A stretch of 64,000 nucleotides of DNA from JACVRW01 sp963751835 (lineage in GTDB: Bacteria; Actinomycetota; Thermoleophilia; Solirubrobacterales; Thermoleophilaceae), in the NCBI GenBank assembly GCA_963751835.1, contig CAVVWD010000020.1, forward strand, positions 124,001 to 188,000. Reading direction: 5' to 3'. The notes beneath the pieces were generated by a model that was not told the origin of the DNA, searched no databases, and worked only from the letters and a program-made list of their open reading frames with translations. The position numbers were made by a program, and so were the translations under genes. Shown piece by piece: positions 52,576-61,492 of this stretch. Positions within the stretch are counted from its first letter, which is position 1; each line of letters opens with the position of its first letter.

Positions 52576-53511
52576 ATGCTTGACGTCCGCCGCATGAGAG
52601 TCCTGCGCGAGGTGGCCGCGCGGGGCTCCTTCTCCGCCGCTGCCGAAGCGCTCAACTTCACGCAGTCCGCGGTCTCGCAACATGTGGCCGCGCTCGAGCG
52701 GGAGACCGGTGCTCTGCTCGTCGAGCGCGGGGCCCGCGGTGTGCGCCTGACCGATGCCGGCAAGCTCTTGGTGGGCCACACCGACGCGATCCTGGCTCGC
52801 ATCGAGTGCGCAGAGGACGACCTGGCCGCGCTCGCCGGCCTGCGCGGCGGCCGCTTGCGGCTGATCTCATTCCAGAGCGGTGGTGCCACGCTCGCGCCCT
52901 GCGCCGTTGCGGCGTTCCGCGAGCGCCACCCGCACGTCGAGCTGTCGATGATGGAGGCCGAGACCGAGGAAGCTACGCAGCGGCTGCGCGCCGGCGAGGC
53001 CGACCTCGCGTTGGTCTACGACCACCGGGCGCTGCCCGACCTGCTGCCATCTGACCTCGAGCTCGTGCACCTGCTCGACGACCGCTATGAGGCGATCCTG
53101 CCGGCCGACCACCGGCTCGCCCGGCGCCGCCGCCTCTCGGTCAGCGACCTTGGCGAGGAACCGTGGGTGGCGTCGACTTCCGCGATCGGCTGCCGCCGGA
53201 TCACCGAGGCCGTCTGCCGCGAGGCGGGCTTCGAGCCCAAGGTGGCTTTCGAGGCCGACGAGACCCTCGCAGCGCAGGCCTTGGTGGCCGCCGGCGTGGG
53301 CGTATCGCTGCTGCCCCACCTTGCGCTCACGACGCGTCACCCAGGCGTGGTGGTCCGCACGCTGACGGACGCCCCGGAGCGCCGCATCTGGGCTGCGCGC
53401 CGCGAAGGCGCCTACGCCTCTCCGGCCAGCGACGCGATGCTGCAGATCATGCAGGACGTGGCCGGCGAGTTCCGCGAAGCGGACCCGCTGGAGCTCGTCG
53501 CCGGCTCGTAG
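52576..53511 (+). CDS. LysR-family transcriptional regulator
   Basis: A 311-aa LysR regulator. The N-terminal winged helix reads MRVLREVAARGSFSAAAEAL with NFTQSAVSQHVAALERETGA; residues 90-300 form the periplasmic-binding-like effector domain (LRLISFQSGGATLAP; TLAAQALVAAGVGVSLLPHL). The start is ATG 52576; a GTG two codons upstream is possible. It is divergent from the EamA transporter and probably controls it through the repeat between them; the inducer is unknown. Confidence 0.92.
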   Translation: MLDVRRMRVLREVAARGSFSAAAEALNFTQSAVSQHVAALERETGALLVERGARGVRLTDAGKLLVGHTDAILARIECAEDDLAALAGLRGGRLRLISFQSGGATLAPCAVAAFRERHPHVELSMMEAETEEATQRLRAGEADLALVYDHRALPDLLPSDLELVHLLDDRYEAILPADHRLARRRRLSVSDLGEEPWVASTSAIGCRRITEAVCREAGFEPKVAFEADETLAAQALVAAGVGVSLLPHLALTTRHPGVVVRTLTDAPERRIWAARREGAYASPASDAMLQIMQDVAGEFREADPLELVAGS

Positions 53512-53578
53512 ACGCCTGGTGCGCCAGCTCGCACGCTCGGCCAGCACGTTACGCTCGCGCCCACACGCCGGAGGCCAG

Positions 53579-53890
53579 GTGAGCGCGAATCTCTAGGCAG
53601 AACGTGGAGCTGTCCGGGAAATCATCGCGACCGCGCCCGATTGGCATGAGGTCAAGCGCGCTGCTGCATCCCGACGCCCGGTTCGATCAGAGCCGCATCC
53701 CGCACAGCGGCGTCTACGAGGGCCGCGAGGCGTGCGGCCGCTTCTTCGAGCGCTGGTTCGGGACCTGGGACGAGATCCGGCTCACGCCCGAGCGGTTCAT
53801 CGAGGACGGCGACCGCGTGCTCGCCCTGATGACCATCGAGGGACGCGGCAGCCGGTCGGGAAATGCGAGCCGTCCTGGATCGGTGGGCCG
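53579..53890 (+). pseudogene. Broken SnoaL/NTF2-like gene
   Basis: Pieces of a SnoaL-like (NTF2-fold) protein lie in more than one frame: a start region reading NVEL then VREIIATAPDWHEV, then LLHPDARFDQSRIPHSGVYE and GREACGRFFERWFGTWDEIR to ALMTIEGRGSRSG. Frame changes occur near 53613 and 53648, and no C-terminal part follows. It has no credible intact start. Together with the remnant at 17942 it is the second broken SnoaL-like gene in the window. Confidence 0.6.
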
Positions 53891-53989
53891 GGAGCCCTGC
53901 CAGGCAGGACGAGGAGTGCCAGACCCCGGGTTGGGGTTCCTTCGGCGCCGATGAAGATTCGCGAGACCGGATCCCGGCGCCACGCCAAA

Positions 53990-54019
53990 CCCGGCCCAGA
54001 AGCGAGAGCGGGGTCCGGG
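53990..54019 (-). terminator. Possible terminator of the aldehyde dehydrogenase gene
   Basis: CCCGGCCC (53990-53997) can pair with GGGTCCGGG (54011-54019) across a 13-base loop with one mismatch, directly beyond the stop of the aldehyde dehydrogenase gene. On the minus strand it is followed by GTTTGG, a weak T-run. A candidate only. Confidence 0.35.
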
Positions 54020-55537
54020 CTACCCGACTGTGAACGGGTCCCGCGTCTGCCCGGAGAGCTCGACCCACACGGCCTTGACGGTCGTGTAACCGTCGAGGGA
54101 GTCGAGGCCGTTCTCGCGGCCGAACCCGCTCATCTTCATGCCACCGAAGGGCGTGTTGAAGGAGACCGTGCGGTAAGCGTTGATCCACACGGTGCCCGCC
54201 CGCAGCGCGTTCGCGACGCGATGCGCGCGCCGCACGTCGTTGGTCCAGACTCCGGCGGCGAGCCCGTAGCGCGTGTCGTTCGCACGCCGGATCACATCCT
54301 GCTCGTCCGCGAACGGCATGACCGAGAGCACCGGCCCGAAGATCTCCTCGCGCGCGATCTCCATCTCGGCGCGCACCCCGGTGAAGATCGTGGGCTCGAC
54401 GAAGTAGCCGTTCCCCAGCTCTCCGTCCCCCGGGCGCGTACCGCCAGAGACCAGCTCGGCGCCCTCCTCGCGCCCCGAGCGGATCAGGTCGAGGATTTTC
54501 TCGAGCTGCTGCGGGAACGCGACCGGTCCCATCTCGGTGTCCGGGTCGAGGGGGTTCCCGAGCTTGATCGTGCCCGCGCGGTCCGAAAGGCGCTCAACGA
54601 GCTCGTCGTGCACGCGCTCCTGGACGAAGAGCCGCGAGCCTGCCATGCAGGTCTGACCGGTCGCCGCGAAGATGCCGGCCACCACGCCGTTCGCGGCCGC
54701 CTCCAGGTCGGCGTCCTCGAAGACGATGTTGGGCGACTTGCCACCCAGCTCGAGCGTAACGCGCGCGAGGTGGTCGGCCGCGTCCTTCATGACGCTGATG
54801 CCGGTCTCGGTAGAGCCGGTGAAAGCGACCTTGTCCACGCCGGGATGGCGCACCAACGCGCGGCCGGCGGTCGCCCCGTCGCCCGTCACCACGTTGAACA
54901 CGCCCGGCGGGAACCCGGCCTCCTCGAAGAGCCGTGCGAACTCGAGCGTGGACGCGGGCGTTTGCTCGGCCGGCTTGGCGACGACGGTGCAGCCCGCCGC
55001 CAGCGCCGCGGCCAGCTTCCAGCTGAGAAGCAGGACCGGCGAGTTCCAGGGGACGACCATCCCGACGACGCCCACCGGTTCCCGGCGCGTGTACACGAAG
55101 AAGTTGGGCTTGTCGGACGGGATCGTGTCGCCCTGGATCTTGTCCGCCGCACCCGCGAAGTAGTGGTAGTACTCGGGCAGCGCCCTCAGCTGCCCGCTCA
55201 TTTCTCGCAGCAACTTGCCGTTGTCCGTGCTCTCGATGAGGGCGATCGCCTCGGCGTTCTCCGCGATCAGTTCCGCAAGCCGGCGCATCAGGCGCGCGCG
55301 CTGAGTTCCGGTCATCGTGCCCCACGGCCCGGAGTCGAATGCCTCGCGCGCAGCGCCCACGGCATGGTCGACGTCCACCGCGTCAGCGTCCGGCGCGGTA
55401 GCCCAAACCCTGCCGGTGTAGGGGTTGACGGTCTCGAAGGTGGCGCCCGAGTGCGCGTCGACCCACTCCCCGCCGACGAGCATCTTGTACTCGCGGACGG
55501 ATTCGGCCGTCGGCGTGTGGCTCTGCAGCGTCGACAT
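54020..55537 (-). CDS. NAD(P)-dependent aldehyde dehydrogenase
   Basis: A 505-aa aldehyde dehydrogenase of the ALDH superfamily. The catalytic Glu is in VTLELGGKSPNI (about residue 267), the nucleophilic Cys in GQTCMAGSRL (about 300), and the cofactor loop FTGSTETG is present, as are PWNSPVLLLSWKLA and FGPVLSVMPF. The length is normal. It lies upstream on the opposite strand from the propane monooxygenase operon, next to its presumed regulator, so it may oxidise propanal or another aldehyde from alkane or alcohol degradation; the substrate cannot be fixed from sequence. Confidence 0.92.
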   Translation of the reverse strand: MSTLQSHTPTAESVREYKMLVGGEWVDAHSGATFETVNPYTGRVWATAPDADAVDVDHAVGAAREAFDSGPWGTMTGTQRARLMRRLAELIAENAEAIALIESTDNGKLLREMSGQLRALPEYYHYFAGAADKIQGDTIPSDKPNFFVYTRREPVGVVGMVVPWNSPVLLLSWKLAAALAAGCTVVAKPAEQTPASTLEFARLFEEAGFPPGVFNVVTGDGATAGRALVRHPGVDKVAFTGSTETGISVMKDAADHLARVTLELGGKSPNIVFEDADLEAAANGVVAGIFAATGQTCMAGSRLFVQERVHDELVERLSDRAGTIKLGNPLDPDTEMGPVAFPQQLEKILDLIRSGREEGAELVSGGTRPGDGELGNGYFVEPTIFTGVRAEMEIAREEIFGPVLSVMPFADEQDVIRRANDTRYGLAAGVWTNDVRRAHRVANALRAGTVWINAYRTVSFNTPFGGMKMSGFGRENGLDSLDGYTTVKAVWVELSGQTRDPFTVG

Positions 55538-55552
55538 GGGCCGAGCGTTTGC

Positions 55553-57061
55553 TCAGCCCACCGCGCGCGCGGCGCGAAGCGAGCTGACTCGAGCCGCGGC
55601 CAGGCTGCGCCGCGGGTCGCGGAAATCCAGATGCACGAGTAGCCGGCTCCAGGCCGGGAGGTCCTCCCCGCCGGACGCCGACTGGACCCAAGCCCAGAGC
55701 GCCTCGTCGTCGTCGGCCGTCATCACGGCCTGCCGCAGCCACCCGTCCAGCGCGTCGCGCTCGCGCACCACTCCCGGTGCCTCGGAGTGAGGCAGCAGCA
55801 GACCCTCGTAGTGGTCCACCGCCTCTCTGATGGCGCCGCGGTCGAGCAGGCCCTGCACCCGGGCGACGTCCGACTCGACGTCCTGAGACAGCCGGTAGGG
55901 ATCGGTGTCGATCCACCCGCCCATCAGCTTCCGGAGCCGATGGACCTCGACCCGGGTGGTGCTCGGCGTCCCGCGGTCACCGTAGAGATCGGCGGTCAGC
56001 TCCTCGCCGGTCATTCCGCCCGGTCGCATCGACAGCAGCGCCAGCACCTCGGAGTGGCGGCGGCTGAGGTGGATGGGTCGCCCGCCCAGCTCGGCGTCGG
56101 CGCGGTCGCGGCCCAGAAGGCCCAGCTTCAGCAGCTGACGACGCCGCGCCGCGCCCTTCGCCGCCAGCGCGCGCACGATGAAAGCCTCGTCGTGGCCAAG
56201 GGGCTCCGCGAAGGCCCGCTTGCCGGAATCCAGCACCAGCTCGCCGCCGCCTGCGGGGAGCTCGAGCCGTTGGCCTTGCAGCCAGCCCTCGGGGCGGTCG
56301 GTCAACACCCGTCCGCTGGGCGTGACGAGCGCGCGCCGGTCGGCAACCGCGATCCGCTCGTGATAGCGCGCGCGCAGCCGGTCGTCTTGCTCGTGCATTG
56401 CCCAGCGCAGCTGGGACTCCACCGCCTTTGCCGTCGTGTTGGCCAGGGCGAGGCTGTGCGGGTGCACCGTCGTCATCTTGCCGGTGAGGTCGACGATGCC
56501 GAGCAGCTGTCCGGTGTCGGGGTCGTGCACGGGAGCCGCAGCACAGGTCCAGGCCTGGACGATCTCGTTGAAATGCTCGGCCGCGAAGACCTGCACGGCG
56601 TGGTCGGCCGCCAGCGCTGTTCCGATCGCGTTGGTGCCGGCGCCGTTCTCGCTCCACAGAGCCCCCTCGGTGAAGTTCATCGAGTCGGCGGCGGCCATCC
56701 GAACCTGCGCGTTCCCGCCGATCCACAGCAGCAGCCCGTCGGCGTCGCTGACGACGATGAGGTGGGCCGACTCATCGGCGATGGCCGTCAGGCTGTCCTC
56801 GATCACCGGCAACGCGGCCGCCAGCGGATGCACGTCCCAGCGCGCCGACGTCTCGTCTTCGTCGGCGAGAACCGGTGCGCGGTGGTCGGGGGAAGGATCG
56901 ACGCCGGCCGCGTGCGAGCGCCGCCACGAGTCGGCGATCGGCGTGCGCACCTTGTCGACTCTCCCGTCGCCGAGGAACCGCTGCCACAGTTGCTTCAACT
57001 CGCGCGCGCGCCTTCGTGGCGGGGTCGCCGCGTCGATAGCAAGCCATGGGTTGGCCGGCAT
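55553..57061 (-). CDS. GAF-domain regulator with winged-helix output (MimR/AcoR-like), next to prm
   Basis: A 502-aa regulator. The N-terminal part (about 20-260) is AcoR/NtrC-activator-like: IADSWRRSHAAGVDP, then a GAF domain with NFTEGALWSENGAGTNAIGT and AWTCAAAPVHDPDTGQLLGI. No AAA+ sigma-54 activator domain is present. Instead a winged helix follows (IHLSRRHSEVLALLSMRPGG, then EELTADLYGDRGTPSTTRVE) and a helical C-terminus. It is divergent from prmA and probably senses a substrate or product of the pathway; MimR of mycobacterial propane monooxygenase is an analogue from published work. ATG at 57061. It and the aldehyde dehydrogenase are in the same direction, 15 bases apart. Confidence 0.85.
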   Translation of the reverse strand: MPANPWLAIDAATPPRRRARELKQLWQRFLGDGRVDKVRTPIADSWRRSHAAGVDPSPDHRAPVLADEDETSARWDVHPLAAALPVIEDSLTAIADESAHLIVVSDADGLLLWIGGNAQVRMAAADSMNFTEGALWSENGAGTNAIGTALAADHAVQVFAAEHFNEIVQAWTCAAAPVHDPDTGQLLGIVDLTGKMTTVHPHSLALANTTAKAVESQLRWAMHEQDDRLRARYHERIAVADRRALVTPSGRVLTDRPEGWLQGQRLELPAGGGELVLDSGKRAFAEPLGHDEAFIVRALAAKGAARRRQLLKLGLLGRDRADAELGGRPIHLSRRHSEVLALLSMRPGGMTGEELTADLYGDRGTPSTTRVEVHRLRKLMGGWIDTDPYRLSQDVESDVARVQGLLDRGAIREAVDHYEGLLLPHSEAPGVVRERDALDGWLRQAVMTADDDEALWAWVQSASGGEDLPAWSRLLVHLDFRDPRRSLAAARVSSLRAARAVG

Positions 57062-57138
57062 CGGCCTCCTCAACCTCGTCGGGTGGACAAGTCGCTCCAG
57101 ACCGGCCTTACTGAGTCTACCCGCGCTCCACAAAGCGC

Positions 57139-57202
57139 GTAACGCGTGTGAAACGCCCCCGTAACGCGGATGAAACACCGCACGGTAACGCGGATGAAAC
57201 GC
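57139..57202. promoter_or_regulatory. Three direct repeats upstream of prmA, candidate activator sites
   Basis: Three 18-base direct repeats of the form GTAACGCGKRTGAAACRC lie at 57139-57156, 57161-57178 and 57185-57202, with start-to-start spacings of 22 and 24 bases, about two helical turns. They sit in the 196-base gap between the GAF regulator and prmA, 55 bases before the prmA start. They are likely binding sites for the adjacent regulator. A good GAAGGAGG ribosome site for prmA lies at 57242-57249. Confidence 0.75.
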
Positions 57203-57257
57203 TCGCGGGAGTAGAAGTAACCCCTGAGACGGCCCAGCCGCGAAGGAGGACGCATCC

Positions 57258-58916
57258 GTGAGTCGCGCGAGCATCACAAAAGCCCACAACAAGATCCAGG
57301 AGCTCTCCTGGGAACCCACTTTCGTCGAGCCGGTCGACAAGTACCCGACCGACTACACCTTTGAGAAGGCCCCCAAGAAGGACCCGCTGAAGCAGGTCCT
57401 TCGGTCCTACTTCCCAATGGAGGAGGAGAAGGACAACCGCGTCTTCGGGGCGATGGACGGCGCCATCCGGGGCAACATGTTCCGGCAGGTCCAGGAGCGC
57501 TGGATGGAGTGGCAGAAGCTGTTCCTGTCAATCATCCCGTTCCCGGAGATCTCCGCCGCCCGTGCAATGCCGCTGGCCATCAACGCGGTGCCCAACCCCG
57601 AGATCCACAACGGGCTGGCCATCCAGATGATCGACGAGGTACGCCACTCGACGATCCAGATGAACCTCAAGCGGCTCTACATGAACCACTACATCGATCC
57701 CGCCGGGTTCGACATCACCGAGAAGGGGTTCGCGAACTGCTACGCCGGCACGATCGGCCGCCAGTTCGGCGAGGGGTTCATCACCGGCGACGCGATCACT
57801 GCCGCCGACATCTACCTCACGATCGTCGCCGAGACCGCGTTCACGAACGTCCTGTTCGTGGCCATGCCCGCTGAGGCTGCCGCCAATGGCGACTACCTCC
57901 TGCCCACGGTGTTCCACTCGGTGCAGTCGGACGAGTCGCGGCACATCTCCAACGGCTACTCGATCATCCTGATGGCGCTCGCCGACGAGCGGAACCGCCA
58001 GCTGCTGGAGCGCGACCTCCGCTACGCATGGTGGAACAACCACGCGGTTGTCGACGCGGCCATCGGCACGTTCATCGAGTACGGCACCAAGGACCGCCGC
58101 AAGGACCGCGAGAGCTACGCCGAGATGTGGCGGCGCTGGATCTACGACGACTACTACCGCTCCTATCTCGTCCCGCTGGAGAAGTACGGCCTGGTCATCC
58201 CGCACGATCTCGTCGAGGAGGCCTGGAACCGCATCTGGAACAAGGGCTACATCCACGAGGTCGGGCAGTTCTTCGCCACCGGCTGGTTCGCCAACTACTG
58301 GCGCATCGACACGCTGGACGACGAGGACTTCGAGTGGTTCGAGCACAAGTACCCGGGCTGGTACGACAAGTACGGCAAGTGGTGGGAGCGCTACGCCGAC
58401 TTCTCGAAGAAGAACGGCCACAAGCCGATCGCGTTCGAGGCGGGCGCCGACTACGAGTACCCGCACCGCTGCTGGACGTGCATGGTGCCGTGCCTGATCC
58501 GTGAGGACACGGTGGTCGACGAGGTCGACGGCCAGGTCCGCACGTACTGCTCGGAGACCTGCCACTGGACCGACAAGGTGGCGTTCCGGCCCGAGTACGA
58601 GGGGCGCCCGACGCCCGCCATGGGCCAGCTCGCCGGCAAGCGCGAGTGGGAGACGCTCCACCACGGCAAGGACGTGGGCGAGATGATGGAGGAGAGCGGC
58701 TTCGTGCGCGACGACGGCAAGACGCTCGTCCCGCAGCCGCACCTGAATCTCGATCCGAAGGAGATGTGGACGCTCGACGAGGTCAAGGGCATCACGCTCC
58801 AGAGCCCCAACGTCCTCCTCAACGAGATGTCGCCTGAGGAGCGCGAGACGTACATGGCCAAGTACAAGGCCGGCGGGCCGGCCGGCCGCCCGGCGCGAGA
58901 GGGCGCCGCGAGTTGA
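57258..58916 (+). CDS. prmA: Propane 2-monooxygenase hydroxylase, large subunit
   Basis: The 552-aa di-iron catalytic subunit of a soluble propane monooxygenase, which hydroxylates propane (and related alkanes or phenols) with O2 and NADH. The di-iron ligands are seen as Glu97, the pair Glu127/His130 (DEVRHST), Glu192 (AETAF) and Glu226/His229 (DESRHIS). The C-terminal RCWTCMVPCLIRED and CSETCHW Cys pairs are typical of this branch. GTG start at 57258 after a strong GAAGGAGG. It is the first gene of prmABCD, in the order known from Gordonia and Rhodococcus, preceded by three direct repeats. Confidence 0.94.
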   Translation: MSRASITKAHNKIQELSWEPTFVEPVDKYPTDYTFEKAPKKDPLKQVLRSYFPMEEEKDNRVFGAMDGAIRGNMFRQVQERWMEWQKLFLSIIPFPEISAARAMPLAINAVPNPEIHNGLAIQMIDEVRHSTIQMNLKRLYMNHYIDPAGFDITEKGFANCYAGTIGRQFGEGFITGDAITAADIYLTIVAETAFTNVLFVAMPAEAAANGDYLLPTVFHSVQSDESRHISNGYSIILMALADERNRQLLERDLRYAWWNNHAVVDAAIGTFIEYGTKDRRKDRESYAEMWRRWIYDDYYRSYLVPLEKYGLVIPHDLVEEAWNRIWNKGYIHEVGQFFATGWFANYWRIDTLDDEDFEWFEHKYPGWYDKYGKWWERYADFSKKNGHKPIAFEAGADYEYPHRCWTCMVPCLIREDTVVDEVDGQVRTYCSETCHWTDKVAFRPEYEGRPTPAMGQLAGKREWETLHHGKDVGEMMEESGFVRDDGKTLVPQPHLNLDPKEMWTLDEVKGITLQSPNVLLNEMSPEERETYMAKYKAGGPAGRPAREGAAS

Positions 58917-58984
58917 GTCTCCCGGGGGTGGCGGCGCCGCTCGATGCGAGCAGCGCCGCCGGGGGGCCCAAGGAGCCACCGTCC

Positions 58985-60025
58985 ATGGGGGAGAAGTTCA
59001 CCGTCCGGTTCGAGCCGGTCAACATCGAGATCGAGGTCGACGAGGACGAGACGGTCCTCCACGCCGCCTTCCGCCAGGGCATCATGCTCATGCACGGCTG
59101 CAAGGAGGGGCAGTGCTCGTCCTGCAAGTCGTTCCTGCTCGACGGGGAGGTCGACCTCGAGAGATACTCGACCTTCGCGCTGCCCGATTTCGAGGAGGCG
59201 GAGGGCTACACCCTGCTCTGCCGCGCGCACCCGATGTCCGACCTCGAGGTCGAGCTGCTCAACTTCGACGAGGAGATCCTGCGCAGCGGGGTCGCGCTTC
59301 AGACGGCCAAGGTGCGTGTGGAGGCCGTCGAGCGGCTCACGCACGACATCTGCCTGCTGCGCGTCGCGCTCGTCGAACCGGAGCGGCTCACCTTCCAGGC
59401 GGGGCAGTACGTCGACATAAAGATCCCGGGCGGTGGGGAGGAGCACCGCTCGTTCTCGATGGCCAACACGCCGGCCACCGCCAACGAGCTCGAGTTCATG
59501 ATCAAGATCTTCCCCGACGGGCATTTCTCGGGGCTGCTCGACAACGGCGAGATCAAGGCCGGGGACGAGCTGGAGCTGACCGGGCCGTACGGCGTGTTCA
59601 CGCTGCGGGCGACGTCGACGCGGCGCATGTTGTTCATCGGCGGCGGCGCGGGGATGGCGCCCATCCTGTCGCTGCTGCGCTCGCTCGACGAGGCAGGGAA
59701 CGAGCGCCCGGCGGTCTACTACTACGGGGCACGCCGCCCCGATGACCTCTTCCACGTCGAGGAGCTCGAGGCGCTCGTGGAGAGGCTGCCCGACTTCCGC
59801 TTCGTCCCGGCGCTGTCGGAGATGGAGGCCGGCGAGAACGGCTGGACCGGCGAGACAGGGCTCATCACCGATGTCGTCGACCGCCTGGAGGAGGACGTAA
59901 GCGAGGTCGAGGCTTACATCTGCGGTCCGCCCCCGATGGTCGAAGCCGCCATCGCTCTGCTCGAGCGCAGGGGCGTCCCCGAATCACAAATCCACTTCGA
60001 CAAGTTCACGACCACCGAGCAGTAG
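58985..60025 (+). CDS. prmB: Propane monooxygenase reductase
   Basis: A 346-aa NADH-dependent reductase that passes electrons to the di-iron centre. The N-terminal plant-type [2Fe-2S] ferredoxin domain has GCKEGQCSSCKSFLL with the fourth Cys in YTLLCRAHP. It is followed by an FAD-binding barrel (FQAGQYVDIKI; HRSFSMANTP) and a NAD-binding domain (MLFIGGGAGMAPILSLLRSL; AYICGPPPMVEAAI). The ATG at 58985 after AAGGAG was preferred; a TTG at 58913 overlapping the prmA stop is also possible and would add 24 residues. It is 17 bases before prmC. Confidence 0.93.
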   Translation: MGEKFTVRFEPVNIEIEVDEDETVLHAAFRQGIMLMHGCKEGQCSSCKSFLLDGEVDLERYSTFALPDFEEAEGYTLLCRAHPMSDLEVELLNFDEEILRSGVALQTAKVRVEAVERLTHDICLLRVALVEPERLTFQAGQYVDIKIPGGGEEHRSFSMANTPATANELEFMIKIFPDGHFSGLLDNGEIKAGDELELTGPYGVFTLRATSTRRMLFIGGGAGMAPILSLLRSLDEAGNERPAVYYYGARRPDDLFHVEELEALVERLPDFRFVPALSEMEAGENGWTGETGLITDVVDRLEEDVSEVEAYICGPPPMVEAAIALLERRGVPESQIHFDKFTTTEQ

Positions 60026-60042
60026 GAGGAGAGAGGAGCCAT

Positions 60043-61149
60043 ATGGCCACGGACACCCCCGTCAAGGAACGCAGCGTCCCCAAACCACAGTTCACGGACG
60101 CGGAGGCGGGGGCACGCGAGTTCCCCTCCTCGGACAGCCGGAGCTTCAACTACTTCACGCCGCGCAAGCGGCGGGCGACGGTGTACGAGGACGTCACCGT
60201 CGACGTGCAGCCCGACCCCGACCGCTACCTCACCCAGGGGTGGGTCTACGCCTTCGCCGACGGCACCGCCGGCTACCCGCAGGAGTGGACCGCTCTGAAG
60301 TCCTCCAACTGGCACGAGTTCCTCGATCCAAACGAGGAGTGGGAGCAGACGATCTACCGCAACAACGCGGCGGTCGTGCGCCAGGTCCAGCAGAACATCG
60401 CCAACGCAAAGGCCGCCGGGTCCTTCGCGAACCTCAACCGCGGCTGGACGAAGATCCTCGAGCACCACGTGTTCGCCTGGGCGCACGCCGAGCACGGCAT
60501 CGGCATGCACGTCTACATCCCGGCCAACCGCGACGCGCCCACCAACATGATCAACAACGCGCTGGCGGTGGGCGGGGCGCACAAGCTGCGCTTCGCGCAG
60601 GACCTCATCCTCTACAACCTCGAGTTGAGCGAGGAGATCGAGGACTTCGACGGCAGCGCGCACAAGGAGACCTGGCAGAACGACGCGTACTGGCAGGCCA
60701 CGCGTGAGAACGTCGAGCAGCTGACCGGCATCCGCGACTGGGCGGAGGCGTTCTTCGCCACGGCGGTCGTCTTCGAACCGCTCGTGGGCGAGCTGTTCCG
60801 CAGCGGCCTCGTGATGCAGGCGGCCGCGCTCCACGGCGACTACGTCACGCCGTCGCTGATGGGCAACGGCGAGTCGGACGCGACCCGCGAGCAGCGCGGC
60901 GCCCGCGCCCTGTTCGGAATGCTGTCCGACGACGACAAGCACGGCCTGGAGAACCGCGCCACGATGCAGAACTGGCTGTCGAACTGGACCGCGACGAGCG
61001 TCGCGGCGGCCAAGCAGTTGCAGCCGATCTGGTCCCAGCTGCCCGAGAAGGTCGTCCGCTTCGAGGATGCCTTCGGGCGCTCTCGGGATCGCTTCGAGAG
61101 CCTGGTCGGAGACCTCAACCTCGAAACCCCAAAGGAGCTGAACGCATGA
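60043..61149 (+). CDS. prmC: Propane monooxygenase hydroxylase, small subunit
   Basis: The 368-aa beta subunit of the hydroxylase, a ferritin-like fold lacking a full set of iron ligands, which supports the structure of the large subunit. It shows the conserved N-terminal SRSFNYFTPRKRRATVYEDV, the tryptophan-rich middle (SSNWHEFLDPNEEWEQTIYR), and the C-terminal LQPIWSQLP. It has a good AGGAGGAGAG ribosome site. The stop overlaps prmD by ATGA. Confidence 0.93.
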   Translation: MATDTPVKERSVPKPQFTDAEAGAREFPSSDSRSFNYFTPRKRRATVYEDVTVDVQPDPDRYLTQGWVYAFADGTAGYPQEWTALKSSNWHEFLDPNEEWEQTIYRNNAAVVRQVQQNIANAKAAGSFANLNRGWTKILEHHVFAWAHAEHGIGMHVYIPANRDAPTNMINNALAVGGAHKLRFAQDLILYNLELSEEIEDFDGSAHKETWQNDAYWQATRENVEQLTGIRDWAEAFFATAVVFEPLVGELFRSGLVMQAAALHGDYVTPSLMGNGESDATREQRGARALFGMLSDDDKHGLENRATMQNWLSNWTATSVAAAKQLQPIWSQLPEKVVRFEDAFGRSRDRFESLVGDLNLETPKELNA

Positions 61150-61490
61150 CTGAGTTCAACGCGGACCCGACGTCGTCGAACAAGACCGGCGTCACCCTGA
61201 TGGACAATCAGGTCGGCCACGTAGTAGCGGATGTGATGCGGGGCAAGGAGAACGTGACCGTTACGGTGCTGCCGTCGATGATCCGCGTGGACGGGGTCGG
61301 CAAGGTCGACTTCGACTACCAGGAACTGGCCGATGCCCTCGGCTGGACCGACTTCGGTAACGACGACTTCGAGGAGATCATGTCGACCCACTACGGGCGT
61401 ATGGTCGTGCTCGACGACCGTGTCCTGTTCTTCGCCAACCCGGAGGACGCCGCCGAGTACATCGGCTTCGACCTGCAACCGGTGGGTTAG
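61146..61490 (+). CDS. prmD: Propane monooxygenase coupling (effector) protein
   Basis: The 114-aa cofactorless regulatory protein of the MmoB/DmpM type, which couples substrate binding to O2 activation at the hydroxylase. Conserved blocks: VTLMDNQVGHVVADVMR, VTVLPSMIRVDGVGKVDFDY and MVVLDDRVLFFANPEDAAEY. The start overlaps the prmC stop (ATGA), and it is followed after 2 bases by the amidohydrolase gene. Confidence 0.92.
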   Translation: MTEFNADPTSSNKTGVTLMDNQVGHVVADVMRGKENVTVTVLPSMIRVDGVGKVDFDYQELADALGWTDFGNDDFEEIMSTHYGRMVVLDDRVLFFANPEDAAEYIGFDLQPVG

Positions 61491-61492
61491 CC

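Noticed and set aside
57139..57202. CRISPR-like array
   Set aside because: Only three short repeats with spacers of 4-6 bases; the layout fits regulator sites, not CRISPR.
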